Below are positions 35,153 through 44,360 of a DNA stretch of 64,000 bases, piece by piece (positions within the stretch are counted from its first letter, which is position 1; every line of letters starts with the position of its first letter). The DNA is from Roseibium sp. Sym1. Its GTDB lineage: Bacteria > Pseudomonadota > Alphaproteobacteria > Rhizobiales > Stappiaceae. The position numbers were made by a program, and so were the translations under genes. The notes beneath the pieces are model-generated. The model was not told the origin of the DNA and searched no databases. It worked only from the letters and a program-made list of their open reading frames with translations. The stretch is taken from assembly GCF_027359675.1 (NCBI RefSeq), contig NZ_CP114788.1:96137-160136 (forward strand). Direction: 5' to 3'.

Positions 35153-35529
35153 GGGAAGTTCTCCGCGTTATGTGCTCACTCATTTCTAGAAATACTCTAA
35201 TATTTGAAGACCAAGATTATCATTCTTGGCACAATCAGACAATTCGGAAGCGTATCATTCCATGATCTGATTTCTCCACCTCCACCAATATATTAAAACA
35301 TATCTAAGGGAAAAAATCGGAAAGCTATCGAAGTAACCTGTTTGGGAGTACCCCGTCTCGTCGCGAGTATTTTTTGTGCTTGATCGCTCAATGATCTTGG
35401 AAGCTAGGATCTCAAGCCTCATATGGTGCGTTCACAAATGTGCTGGACAAATGCGGGTTTCACGAAGAATTCAGTTGCTGCGTTGCATAGTTCCAGATAC
35501 AGAAATTGCGATCCTCAATTAGGTGACCT
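35153..35529. other. A+T-rich gap upstream of the second copper operon
   Basis: About 380 bases without a gene, much richer in A+T than either side. It must hold the promoters of the divergent genes at 35152 and 35530. I see no MerR-type 19-base-spacer promoter, no FNR box and no copy of the TTGTATC-N23-GATACAA operator. Confidence 0.5.
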
Positions 35530-35904
35530 TTGCGCAACCTGCTTCTAATCCTCATCGCGAGCATATTTCTCCTCGGAACTTTCATTCCCGGGGCGAGAAC
35601 ACATGCTTCTGTAGAAGGGGTGCAGATTGTGACAGGTGCAGCCGGACAGGCTTTCCAAGACCTGCATCAGGAGCTTGGTTCTGGCGACACACAGGGCGCG
35701 ATACCTGATTGCCCGGCATCAACGGCAAAGAAGAACGGAAAGACGTCCTCGCATGCGTGCTGCCCGGCATCATGCGTTGCAGACCTTGTTATCCTGCATA
35801 GCCCCATTTCCCCGGACTGGAAGGGTCTTCCTGCCTATCTGCCGATGATCGGTTCGCTGACGGATGCGAGCGGACATCGCCTGGAGCATCCTCCCAAGCA
35901 CTGA
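35530..35904 (+). CDS. DUF2946-like small secreted protein
   Basis: A 124-residue protein with a signal peptide (LLLILIASIFLLGTFIPGA), a Cys cluster HACCPASCV in the middle and the tail HRLEHPPKH. The Cys motif and Pro-rich end are like DUF2946 proteins of metal-resistance islands. The start appears to be a TTG at 35530; AGGTGA lies just upstream but rather close. It begins the plus-strand copper cluster that continues with lipoprotein and TolC. Probably binds metal in the periplasm. Confidence 0.65.
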   Translation: MRNLLLILIASIFLLGTFIPGARTHASVEGVQIVTGAAGQAFQDLHQELGSGDTQGAIPDCPASTAKKNGKTSSHACCPASCVADLVILHSPISPDWKGLPAYLPMIGSLTDASGHRLEHPPKH

Positions 35905-35987
35905 TCTCGATCCGGAGTTTTGTCCGGACAAACCGTGCGCCGCGGTCGCCGCGGCGACGATCAGAAAATCGAGATCAGAGAGTTTCT

Positions 35988-36221
35988 ATGAAGCTAAGCG
36001 TTATTGCAGCGCTCTCGCCGCTATTGGTCGGGGGTTGCGCATCGACGGCATCCTTGCCGAGCCTTTCCGCCGGCTCCGGCCCGGAAGATCCGGGCACTGC
36101 CATTCATGCCCTATATCCGTCTTCTGTGACCGAAGGTTACACTGCGCGCGGTCCGGTCGATCCGGGTTCCTGGCGCAAACTCAATGACGACCAGGCTCCC
36201 AGCCGGGGAGGTGGTTCATGA
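35988..36221 (+). CDS. Small lipoprotein preceding the TolC-like gene
   Basis: A 77-residue protein with a lipobox VGGC (C17) and a Pro/Gly-rich mature part with no recognised domain. Its TGA overlaps the ATG of the TolC-like gene, so the two are co-translated. Such small lipoproteins often precede this type of outer-membrane factor in copper clusters. It may help insert or anchor the channel. Confidence 0.75.
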   Translation: MKLSVIAALSPLLVGGCASTASLPSLSAGSGPEDPGTAIHALYPSSVTEGYTARGPVDPGSWRKLNDDQAPSRGGGS

Positions 36222-37729
36222 GGGCTTTGGCTGTCAAACCAATCCTTTTCGCTTTAACTGCGAGCGTGCTGGCCGGATGTGTTTCCCCGGAGCAGATTGC
36301 CTCCTATTCCGAACAGCAGCCGGGATTTCAGCAAGTGTCTTCCGGCACCTCCTTACGATCACGCAACAAGGAAACCGTCTGGATCCAGAATGCGGATCAG
36401 GCGAAGGCCGTCTCTGACAGGGTCCGTACCCTCGTGCACAAGAAGACGATCAGCGCGGATACCGCCGTTCAGGTCGCGCTACTAAACAATCGCGGCCTTC
36501 AGGCTTCCTATGCGGCCCTTGGCATGAGCGCCGCGGAGGCCTGGCAGGAGACGATGCTGGAGAACCCGGTCGTTTCCGTCGGGTTCCTCGGTCTCGCTCA
36601 TCCGGAGATCGGCGGGCTGCGCACAATCGAAAGCACGATTGCGGCCAACCTCTTGTCGCTTGCGACCCAGAAACAGCGGGTCGACATCGCAGATACCAGG
36701 TTCCGTCAGGCTCAGGCAGTCGCGATCGGCGATACGCTTTCGCTTGCGGGTGAAACCAGGCGGGCCTGGATAGATGCCGTCGCTGCCTTCGAGACAGTTG
36801 CCTACCTCAATCAGGCGCAGGTTGCGGCGGATGCGGCATCGCAGCTTGCACAGAAACTGGGCGAGACCGGGGCAATGCCCAAGGCTGGGCAGGCACGTGA
36901 ACATGCCTTCTATTCCGAACTGACCGGCCAGAAGGCCGAAGCACGCCTGGCTGCGACCCTTGCAAAGGAACGGCTGACGCGCCTGATGGGGCTGTGGGGA
37001 CAGGACGTGCAGTATTTCGTGCCCGACAGCTTGCCGGGTCTGCCGAAGGCGCCGCGCGGCAATCCGTCGATCGAGGCCGATGCACTCCGAAACCGGATCG
37101 ATCTCCAGGTCGCGAAGCTTGAGCTCGAGGCCGTTGCCAAAAGCTACCGCCTGACGGAAGCAACCAGATACGTCACAGATCTGGAATTGATCGCGGGCGT
37201 TGAGGCAGAGAGGGAAGTCGAGACCGAGTATGAACTCGAAGGCGGCGAACTGGAGGAAAAGTCCAAGTCCAAGACCATCGTCACGCCCCAGATCGAGCTG
37301 GAATTTGCCATCCCGATCTTCGATAGCGGTAAGGCGAGACAGCGCAAGGCGGAATACGCCTACATGCAGGCGGCCAACAAGCTTGCCGAGAAGGCCGTGA
37401 ATATCCGGTCCGAAGCAAGGTCGGCTTACACTGCCTTCAAATCCTCACACGAGATCGCCCGCCACTATCGCGATGCGGTGCTGCCTCTGCGCAAGGCGGT
37501 CGAGGAAGAAGGTCTGCTGACCTACAACGGCATGATCACCAACACCTTCGATCTGCTTGCGGACACCAGAGCGCGTGTCGACACCCAGCTTCTTGCCGTC
37601 AACGCGCGCAAGAACTTCTGGCTCGCCGACGCCGACCTTGCGGCAGCTACCTTTGGCGGTGGAATGGGCGGGGGTACTGAAGGCTCCGAGCCGATGAGAA
37701 CCGCATCTGCGGAAGGGGGCGGACACTGA
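36218..37729 (+). CDS. TolC/CusC-family outer-membrane efflux lipoprotein
   Basis: A 503-residue outer-membrane factor with a lipobox SVLAGC (C21) and two TolC-type repeats rich in long helices; the second begins near PSIEADALRNRIDLQVAKLELEA. A charged acidic insertion (VETEYELEGGELEEKSKSK) lies near residue 330. No RND pump or membrane-fusion partner is encoded nearby, which is unusual for a CusC-like channel; it may work with a chromosomal pump, or export copper proteins. The stop overlaps the first ATG of the multicopper oxidase gene. Confidence 0.9.
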   Translation: MRALAVKPILFALTASVLAGCVSPEQIASYSEQQPGFQQVSSGTSLRSRNKETVWIQNADQAKAVSDRVRTLVHKKTISADTAVQVALLNNRGLQASYAALGMSAAEAWQETMLENPVVSVGFLGLAHPEIGGLRTIESTIAANLLSLATQKQRVDIADTRFRQAQAVAIGDTLSLAGETRRAWIDAVAAFETVAYLNQAQVAADAASQLAQKLGETGAMPKAGQAREHAFYSELTGQKAEARLAATLAKERLTRLMGLWGQDVQYFVPDSLPGLPKAPRGNPSIEADALRNRIDLQVAKLELEAVAKSYRLTEATRYVTDLELIAGVEAEREVETEYELEGGELEEKSKSKTIVTPQIELEFAIPIFDSGKARQRKAEYAYMQAANKLAEKAVNIRSEARSAYTAFKSSHEIARHYRDAVLPLRKAVEEEGLLTYNGMITNTFDLLADTRARVDTQLLAVNARKNFWLADADLAAATFGGGMGGGTEGSEPMRTASAEGGGH

Positions 37730-37755
37730 TGGGGCCACACGAAAGGACGATGACG

Positions 37756-39123
37756 ATGATGAACAGACGTCAACTTCTTGGAGCGGGCGCCGGCGGAGCC
37801 GCGCTCGTTTCCACCGCCGCCTGGGCGAAGACATCCAACATGGGGCTGCCGGAAGCCGCCCTCATGGACGGCCCGTCGACACAGGCGCCTAAGGCACCAG
37901 ACACGGGAGTGCCTTACAATCCCGTGGTTACCCTGAACGGTTGGACGCTGCCCTTCCGAATGAACAACGGCGTGAAGGAGTTCCATCTGGTTGCAGAACC
38001 TGTGGAGCGTGAACTGGCGGAGGGGATGACGGCCTATCTCTGGGGCTACAACGGCCAGTCAATCGGCCCGACCATAGAGGCGATCGAGGGAGACCGGGTC
38101 CGGATCTATGTGACCAACAAGCTGCCCGAGCACACATCGGTGCACTGGCACGGTCTCATTCTGCCATCGGGCATGGATGGCGTCGGTGGTCTGTCCCATC
38201 CCGGCATCCCGCCAGGAAAGACCTTCGTCTACGAGTTCGATCTCGTGAAATCCGGCACCTTCATGTACCATCCCCATGCCGACGAGATGGTCCAGATGGC
38301 CATGGGCATGATGGGGTTTTTCATCGTGCATCCGAAGGACCCGTCCTTCATGCCGGTGGACCGCGATTTCCTGATCATGCTCAACGCGTTTGATATCGAC
38401 CCGGGGTCCTATGTGCCAAAGGTCATGACCATGACCGACTTCAATCTGTGGACCTGGAACAGTCGGATCTTCCCTGACATCGATCCGCTGGTCGTGTCAA
38501 AGAATGACCGGGTGCGGGTGCGTGTTGGCAATCTCACCATGACCAACCACCCGATTCACATGCATGGTTACGACTTTGAGGTCACCTGCACCGACGGCGG
38601 TTGGGTGCGCCCGGAAGCCCGTTGGCCGGAAGTCTCAATCGACATCCCGGTTGGAGCGATGCGTGCCTATGAGTTCGATGCCGTGCATCTGGGCGACTGG
38701 GCGATCCACTGCCACAAGTCGCACCACACGATGAATGCCATGGGCCATGACGTTCCGACCTTCATCGGGGCGGACAAGTCCGCGCTCACCCACAAGATCC
38801 GTCTGGTCCAGCCTGAATATATGCCCATGGGCACCAACGGCATGGCGGAAATGGCGGAAATGGCCATGCCGATCCCCGACAACACCGTGCCGATGATGGC
38901 CGGGTGGGGACCGCATGGCCCGCTTGAAATGGGCGGGATGTTCTCGGTGGTGAAGGTTCGCGAGGGAATTTCCGCCGGCGATTACAGCGATCCCGGCTGG
39001 TACGAGAACCCTCCGGGCACCGAGGCCTGGGAATGGACCGGCGCCCTACCGGAACACGCAAAGGCAGAAAGTCCTGACACCCAACTCAATCCGGCAAACT
39101 CAATCGTAAGCGACCGCGGATGA
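37756..39123 (+). CDS. Multicopper oxidase (CopA-type periplasmic)
   Basis: A 455-residue multicopper oxidase with ligands HWHG (H130, H132), YHPHAD (H172, H174), HPIHMHG and HCHKSHH with an axial Met five residues later. The N-terminus has NRRQLLGAG, a Tat-type signal. Several ATGs are in frame at the front; I choose 37756, which is 8 bases after AAGGA. C-terminal MAEMAEMAMPIP is Met-rich, as in copper-resistance oxidases. It resembles but is distinct from the oxidase at 12369. Likely detoxifies periplasmic Cu(I). Confidence 0.93.
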   Translation: MMNRRQLLGAGAGGAALVSTAAWAKTSNMGLPEAALMDGPSTQAPKAPDTGVPYNPVVTLNGWTLPFRMNNGVKEFHLVAEPVERELAEGMTAYLWGYNGQSIGPTIEAIEGDRVRIYVTNKLPEHTSVHWHGLILPSGMDGVGGLSHPGIPPGKTFVYEFDLVKSGTFMYHPHADEMVQMAMGMMGFFIVHPKDPSFMPVDRDFLIMLNAFDIDPGSYVPKVMTMTDFNLWTWNSRIFPDIDPLVVSKNDRVRVRVGNLTMTNHPIHMHGYDFEVTCTDGGWVRPEARWPEVSIDIPVGAMRAYEFDAVHLGDWAIHCHKSHHTMNAMGHDVPTFIGADKSALTHKIRLVQPEYMPMGTNGMAEMAEMAMPIPDNTVPMMAGWGPHGPLEMGGMFSVVKVREGISAGDYSDPGWYENPPGTEAWEWTGALPEHAKAESPDTQLNPANSIVSDRG

Positions 39124-39206
39124 AGACCTTTAGCCAACTGGAAGTTTGCCAGATATGGCGACGCCTCGAAGTCTCGTCTGAAACAAACCTGAGAAAGGTA
39201 GATATT

Positions 39207-39731
39207 GTGAGAAAAATTTTGATGTCCACTACAGTCGCGCTTGCCCTCACGAGTGCCGCGTGGGCGGGAGGCAGTCATACGGGTGGCCACTCTGATGGCC
39301 ACGAAGGTTCCCACGGACATGTAGAAGAAATGGCCGTTGGTCAGCCCGGAGAGCGGAAGCGGGTGACCCGCGTCGTGCATGTCGAGCTGAAAGAAACCGA
39401 TGATGGAATGACCATCGAGCCAGGATCTCTCGTCGTAAAAAAAGGCGAAACGATCCTGTTCAGTATAAAGAATACGGGAGAAATCGAGCACGAATTTGTG
39501 CTTGATACTCTTGAGAAGAACCATGAGCACAAAGAACTCATGGCTAAATTCCCTGAAATGGAACACGACGATCCGAATTCGGTGAGGCTGGATTCCGGCG
39601 AACAGGCAGAAATTGTCTGGTCCTTCACCAACGCTGGAAAATTCGAGTTCGCTTGCCTCATTCCAGGTCACTACGAGTCCGGAATGCACGGTGAGATCAC
39701 CGTCAAAAAGAACATTCGTCCTTCAAGCTGA
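39207..39731 (+). CDS. Cupredoxin, periplasmic copper protein
   Basis: A 174-residue protein starting at a GTG with AAAGG 8 bases before it, so the signal peptide MRKILMSTTVALALTSAAWA is complete. A His-rich N-terminal linker (23-38) precedes a cupredoxin fold with type 1 ligands H95, C150, H155 and M160 (C-x4-H-x4-M). The family binds a single copper. A longer frame begins at an ATG overlapping the oxidase stop (39120), but it would bury the signal peptide. CusF follows. Confidence 0.93.
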   Translation: MRKILMSTTVALALTSAAWAGGSHTGGHSDGHEGSHGHVEEMAVGQPGERKRVTRVVHVELKETDDGMTIEPGSLVVKKGETILFSIKNTGEIEHEFVLDTLEKNHEHKELMAKFPEMEHDDPNSVRLDSGEQAEIVWSFTNAGKFEFACLIPGHYESGMHGEITVKKNIRPSS

Positions 39732-39754
39732 TACATCTCAACCAAGGTGCCAAG

Positions 39755-40042
39755 ATGAAACACATTCTCACTATCTCGCTCGCGGTTTTTCTGGCAGTTG
39801 CCGGCATAACCAGCACCTTCGCGACCGAATTCACAAAAGGTACGGTCAAGAAAATCGACCTCAAGGGTGGAAAAATTACCATCATTCATGAGGAGCTAAA
39901 GAACCTTGAAATGCCTGCAATGACCATGGTCTTCGTCGCGAAAGAAGAAGGCATGCTCTCTGATCTGTCAGAGGGCAGTCAAATCGAATTCATCGCGGAT
40001 AGGGTTGCGGGAAAACTGACTGTCATTGAAATAAAGAAATAG
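39755..40042 (+). CDS. CusF-type periplasmic copper-binding protein
   Basis: A 95-residue secreted protein with signal peptide and an OB-like fold. Metal ligands by position are H45, M56 and M58 (EMPAMTM). The tryptophan that caps the copper in E. coli CusF (W44) is replaced here by M53, a change also seen in other CusF-like proteins and likely to alter the site. It ends the copper operon that starts near 35530. Confidence 0.92.
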   Translation: MKHILTISLAVFLAVAGITSTFATEFTKGTVKKIDLKGGKITIIHEELKNLEMPAMTMVFVAKEEGMLSDLSEGSQIEFIADRVAGKLTVIEIKK

Positions 40043-40140
40043 CTTTCGCGAAATCCCATCGCCCATACGGCCGGAGTTTCCGTCAAAATCTCGATTTTTG
40101 AGTGGGAACTTCGGTCGATCTTCTTTTAAAGGAATAGAAT

Positions 40141-41403
40141 TTGAGAAAGGAGTGCAACAACGTATCGTTAATCAGAGTAGATACTACCCGGGAGATCCGT
40201 TGGAACGCGTTTCGCATTGTTGCCTTCGGAATTATCACGGTAAACCTGTTTCTTGAAAGTTCGCATCATAATATTACCGCTTATTCAATTGTTGCCTTTA
40301 CCTATTTTCTTACTACGGTGACCGCCATAATTACCAGCCTTTACCGGCCAAGATGGCGCAATGCAACCATGATTTACATTTTAATTGATGCTATTTTGGT
40401 TTCGTTTGTACTTTATAGTAATTTGCTTGATATTGAAATGTCAGGAGACCACAATCTGACAACCACGAGCCTTGTAATTCCCTTTATTTTGCTAAACCAT
40501 GTTGCTCTTCGTCAGGATCGAAAACGAGTTGTCCTTTTTTCATCCATAGTCTTCGTTGCATGGCTGGGAATATTGATTGTTCAGTCAATCTGGCATCACA
40601 ATTTGGGGACGGTGTCCTTTTTCAGTAGTTTGTTTAACAAGGACCTGGGGTTGGCTGTAAGTTTTGGCTTCACCTCGTTAGCAGTTTACCTTTTTACAGC
40701 GGAGTTGCAGGCAACCAAGGTGCTGGCTCTTCAGTCTGACAAGATGCGCCTGAATCTATCCAGGTTTTTCTCGCCACAGTTGGCGACAACGCTACAGGAA
40801 AAAGGTAGCGGTCTAGAACTCATACCTAGTCATGCAGCAGTCATGTTTATTGATATTCGCGGCTTTACACGGATATCGGAAACTATTGCGCCGGAAACCT
40901 TGGCGAAAATTTTGGCGGAGTACAGACAGATCGCATCTCGGTCAATTTTCAACAACGGTGGTGTAGTCGACAAGTTTACCGGGGATGGAATTCTCGCGGT
41001 CTTTGGAATTCCGAAGGAAACTTATGATGATTGCGATAGGGCTCTGGCATGCGCACTTGAGATTTCAAGCTCGCTTGATAGTTGGTTCCTCGGAATGGAA
41101 AAATTTGTGGGGCAAAAGCTTTCAATCGGAATTGGGTTGCATTTTGGCGGCATTCTAAGTGGTGTCGTGAGGAGTGGGCACCATGATGAATTTACAGTTC
41201 TTGGAGACACTGTGAACGTGGCTCATCGATTAGAGCGAATTACCAAGGACCACGCTGCATCGATCGTCGTATCGATGGATTTGGTACATGCGTTGAAATT
41301 CGGTTTCCCATCCCAACAATTCATGCAGTTGAAAGGCACCAAACTGCCAGGACGGGATGCAAGACTGGATATATTGTACTTACCTAGAGCAAAGACACAG
41401 TAG
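40141..41403 (+). CDS. Membrane-bound class III adenylate/guanylate cyclase
   Basis: A 420-residue protein. Residues 20-200 hold about six membrane helices, followed by a coiled linker and a class III cyclase domain (about 225-410). The metal aspartate is in MFIDIRGFT (D238), the second is in KFTGDGILAVFG, and the base- and transition-state motif LGDTVNVAHRLE is complete, so it should be active; the K and D point to ATP. The start is a TTG with AAAGGA 7 bases upstream. It is A+T-richer than the copper genes before it. The signal it senses is unknown. Confidence 0.92.
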   Translation: MRKECNNVSLIRVDTTREIRWNAFRIVAFGIITVNLFLESSHHNITAYSIVAFTYFLTTVTAIITSLYRPRWRNATMIYILIDAILVSFVLYSNLLDIEMSGDHNLTTTSLVIPFILLNHVALRQDRKRVVLFSSIVFVAWLGILIVQSIWHHNLGTVSFFSSLFNKDLGLAVSFGFTSLAVYLFTAELQATKVLALQSDKMRLNLSRFFSPQLATTLQEKGSGLELIPSHAAVMFIDIRGFTRISETIAPETLAKILAEYRQIASRSIFNNGGVVDKFTGDGILAVFGIPKETYDDCDRALACALEISSSLDSWFLGMEKFVGQKLSIGIGLHFGGILSGVVRSGHHDEFTVLGDTVNVAHRLERITKDHAASIVVSMDLVHALKFGFPSQQFMQLKGTKLPGRDARLDILYLPRAKTQ

Positions 41404-41943
41404 GATGAGCCGTTGTCGGCGTCTTCGTTCGCGGTCTCTCATCGACCGCGCAAGCTTGCGCCTTGGCTGACAAATTGGTGGATTGGTTGTGTCGGCAGAG
41501 ACGGCTAAATTGTGGTGGCTGAACCGGACGATCAAGCTGCTGTAAAATGATCTGGTGAGTTTCGATGTGACTGCTTCTTTCGCACGGGGCAGTCGTATCA
41601 GCGACGGTTTAGTCGAGTTGCTTGGTGGGTTTATCCGGACAGATTTACCATGGTTGCGGAAGTTAGAGGTTCTGCGTGCTTCAATCGCTCACATGGGGTT
41701 GGTGATTGTATCGAAACGTATCCTTGACCTTTGCGACGGAGCAGGTCGTATTGCCCGCGATGAAATGTTTGCATCAGCCTGATCTCGAGGTGGAGCGGAA
41801 AGACTTGATTTAGAGATCTTTCGTCGCGCTGGCAGCACGAAATCACTTGTGCGCTGAGGTTAGAACGCCGGCATTAGTTGCCTCAATGAACGTATTCATG
41901 CCGCCGCATAGTTCTTAGGTGATTTGTTTTTTTGGAACTCAAA
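41404..41943. other. Intergenic region before the ScsB-like gene
   Basis: About 540 bases. Short frames on both strands (such as 41555-41782 and 41631-41846) have no ribosome site or recognisable domain. One half-site TTGTATC occurs at 41706-41712 without its partner at the expected distance. Nothing else identified; it may contain worn mobile-element DNA. Confidence 0.5.
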
Positions 41944-44094
41944 ATGTCGATGTTTAAGCAGCAATTCGGTGTGTTGACGGTCTTAACTGTTGTCGTTGGT
42001 CTAGGAACTATGTTCTTTGACAACGCGAGAGCTGCGACTTCCGAGACCATCTCGAAGCCAGCGGTAAGTGCCAGGCTTATCACGGTTCAAGATGGTGTTG
42101 CTGGTGGTATGTCTACGCTTTCTGCCGGCATTCAGATTGAACTGAATAAAGGTTGGAAGACGTATTGGCGCTCTCCGGGCGAGGTCGGTATTCCGCCTCA
42201 GGTTGATTGGTCTGCGTCTCAAAACGTAAAAAACGTTCGTTTCGAATGGCCGGCGCCTGAGCGTTTCACGGCATTTGGTATCGAAAACTTCGGATATAAA
42301 GGCGAGGTCGTTTTTCCACTTCAGATAAATTTGGAGCGACCTGGAGAAGCAACCCTCCTGTCGGCCAATGTCTCGCTTCTGGTCTGTTCAGATGTTTGTG
42401 TACCTGAAACTCTTCATTTATCCCTACTACTATCACCAGGAACAGGTATTGACCGCGTCTCGGGCTCCCTCATTGCCAAGTATGCTGACAAGATTCCGCT
42501 TGAAGGTGCCGAGACAAGTATCACGGAGGCCGCTGCATTTCTGGATGAGAACCGCACTGAGTTGGTTATCAACTTGGTGGCTACGGAGCTATTTCAAGAT
42601 CCAGATGTTTTTCCCGAACTGGGCTCCGGAATAGCGCTTGGAAAACCGGATATCCGTCTGGGAGACGGGAAAAAAAGGCTCTGGGCGCGTTTTCCCGTTC
42701 TCTCTTTTGAAGAAACTGCCTTTCGTCATACGTCACTAACAATTACGGACGGGCAGGAGCGTGCCGTCACCGTATCGCCAAAAATGGTATCAGCTGTTCC
42801 TGCGCCCCCATTCAGTATGGCGGCGCTTGCCCCTGGTGTCGATGAAGTGGCCTGGATTGCTTTGATCGCCTTCATTGGCGGATTGATCCTGAATGTCATG
42901 CCGTGCGTTTTGCCGGTTCTTTCGATTAAGTTGTCCTCGGCGTTGAAGCATCAGGGTCGGAATATGCAGTCAGTCAGAGGCGGCTTTCTTGCAGCTGCCT
43001 TCGGCGTAATGATTTTCGTTTGGGGACTTGCCGGCGCACTTTTTGCGTTGCAGCGCATGGGTATTGCTGTTGGTTGGGGGCTCCAGTTTCAAAATCCCGT
43101 CTTCCTTGCCTTCATGGCAGTCGTACTTGTCGTTTTCACCGCCAATCTGTTTGGTCTATTCGAAATCTCGCTTCCAACCTCCATACAAAGCTGGCTCTCT
43201 ACCAAAGGGACGGGCAGAGGATATTGGGCTGACTTTCTGACGGGGCTGTTCGGTGCTGTCCTGGCTACGCCCTGTTCGGCTCCGTTTCTGGGGACAGCCG
43301 TCGCCTTTGCGCTCGCTGGACGCGGGCTCGATATTCTAATCGTATTCACAAGTCTGGGATTGGGGTTGGCGGTACCCTATCTGGTCGTTGCGGCTTTACC
43401 TGGATTGGTCAACGTTCTTCCAAAGCCAGGACGATGGATGGTCTATCTGAAGTTTTTGCTCGGACTCATGCTGGGCGGAACAGTTCTTTGGTTGCTCTTG
43501 GTTCTGAAAGGTGTTGCAGGCTTCCCGGCATCAGTTGCCGTTTGGTTATTTGCGACTGCGCTGGTTTTCGTGCTGTCTTGGCGGCGGAGCGCATTTTGGA
43601 TCCGGCTGATCGCCGGTGGAACTCTGGCTAGCCTGGCGTTAGCCGCCCCCGTTGCGCTTTCACAGGCACAACAAAAGGCGCCTCACGAGCTTCCAGCTTT
43701 GAAATGGGTCCAATTCGACCGGGGAGAAATTGCACGTCTGGTTTCTCGGGGACAGGTGGTCTTTGTGGATGTGACGGCAGATTGGTGCATTACGTGTAAA
43801 GCAAACAAGGCTCTGGTCATCGAACGTGATCCTGTGCTTTCTGCTCTTGGAACGGAAAACGTTACCGCGATGCAGGCGGACTGGACGCGGCCCGACGAAG
43901 GGATTTCCCGCTACCTTGCGTCGTTCGGCCGATTTGGCATTCCCTTTAATGCAGTTTACGGACCGAGCGCTCCGCAAGGGATCGTGTTATCGGAACTGCT
44001 CACCTCGTCGGAGATCATAGATGCTCTCAGGATTGCGAAGGGTTCTTCTATCGGGTTTAATCTCCGTCAGAATGAAAGGTCTAATTCCAAGTAG
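41944..44094 (+). CDS. ScsB/DsbD-type transmembrane thiol-disulphide reductase
   Basis: A 716-residue protein with signal peptide, a periplasmic N-terminal domain (cysteines in VCSDVCVPE), about eight membrane helices with redox cysteines in VMPCVLPVLS and ATPCSAPFLG, and a C-terminal thioredoxin-like domain with WCITC. It passes electrons from cytoplasmic thioredoxin to the periplasm. The long N-terminal domain places it near ScsB, known for copper tolerance. I start at the ATG at 41944. It would supply reductant to the DsbA-like and CcmG proteins encoded nearby. Confidence 0.93.
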   Translation: MSMFKQQFGVLTVLTVVVGLGTMFFDNARAATSETISKPAVSARLITVQDGVAGGMSTLSAGIQIELNKGWKTYWRSPGEVGIPPQVDWSASQNVKNVRFEWPAPERFTAFGIENFGYKGEVVFPLQINLERPGEATLLSANVSLLVCSDVCVPETLHLSLLLSPGTGIDRVSGSLIAKYADKIPLEGAETSITEAAAFLDENRTELVINLVATELFQDPDVFPELGSGIALGKPDIRLGDGKKRLWARFPVLSFEETAFRHTSLTITDGQERAVTVSPKMVSAVPAPPFSMAALAPGVDEVAWIALIAFIGGLILNVMPCVLPVLSIKLSSALKHQGRNMQSVRGGFLAAAFGVMIFVWGLAGALFALQRMGIAVGWGLQFQNPVFLAFMAVVLVVFTANLFGLFEISLPTSIQSWLSTKGTGRGYWADFLTGLFGAVLATPCSAPFLGTAVAFALAGRGLDILIVFTSLGLGLAVPYLVVAALPGLVNVLPKPGRWMVYLKFLLGLMLGGTVLWLLLVLKGVAGFPASVAVWLFATALVFVLSWRRSAFWIRLIAGGTLASLALAAPVALSQAQQKAPHELPALKWVQFDRGEIARLVSRGQVVFVDVTADWCITCKANKALVIERDPVLSALGTENVTAMQADWTRPDEGISRYLASFGRFGIPFNAVYGPSAPQGIVLSELLTSSEIIDALRIAKGSSIGFNLRQNERSNSK

Positions 44095-44198
44095 ACATAG
44101 TAGTTTTCAGTCTGCATTGCCTGTCGATTAGAAATTATATTCGGATTTGATCGTAGATCTTGTTGTGCGAATGAGCGATCTACAGAATTGTGTCGCGT

Positions 44199-44235
44199 TG
44201 TATCAAAAGCCTCAATTGCGACGAGCCGATACAAT
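44199..44235. promoter_or_regulatory. TTGTATC-N23-GATACAA operator upstream of lgt
   Basis: TTGTATC (44199-44205) and its exact inverse GATACAA (44229-44235) are 23 bases apart. The identical half-sites with the identical spacing occur at 47486-47522 before the response-regulator gene. The centres are 30 bp apart (three helical turns). The right half overlaps TACAAT, a possible -10. Probably bound by the same regulator, perhaps the two-component system itself. Confidence 0.7.
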
Positions 44236-44360
44236 CAGAATAGTGATGACGAGGCGTTTCTATGTTTTCGATAGTCTTACTCGAGAGCTTACGAGTTTGA
44301 AGGTGTATTGGACGATCCTGCCTGACACACGAGACAATAACACTCGAAACGGAGAGCGAA

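Noticed and set aside
41555..41846. Two overlapping short frames on opposite strands
   Set aside because: No ribosome site, family or conserved neighbour; they contradict each other.
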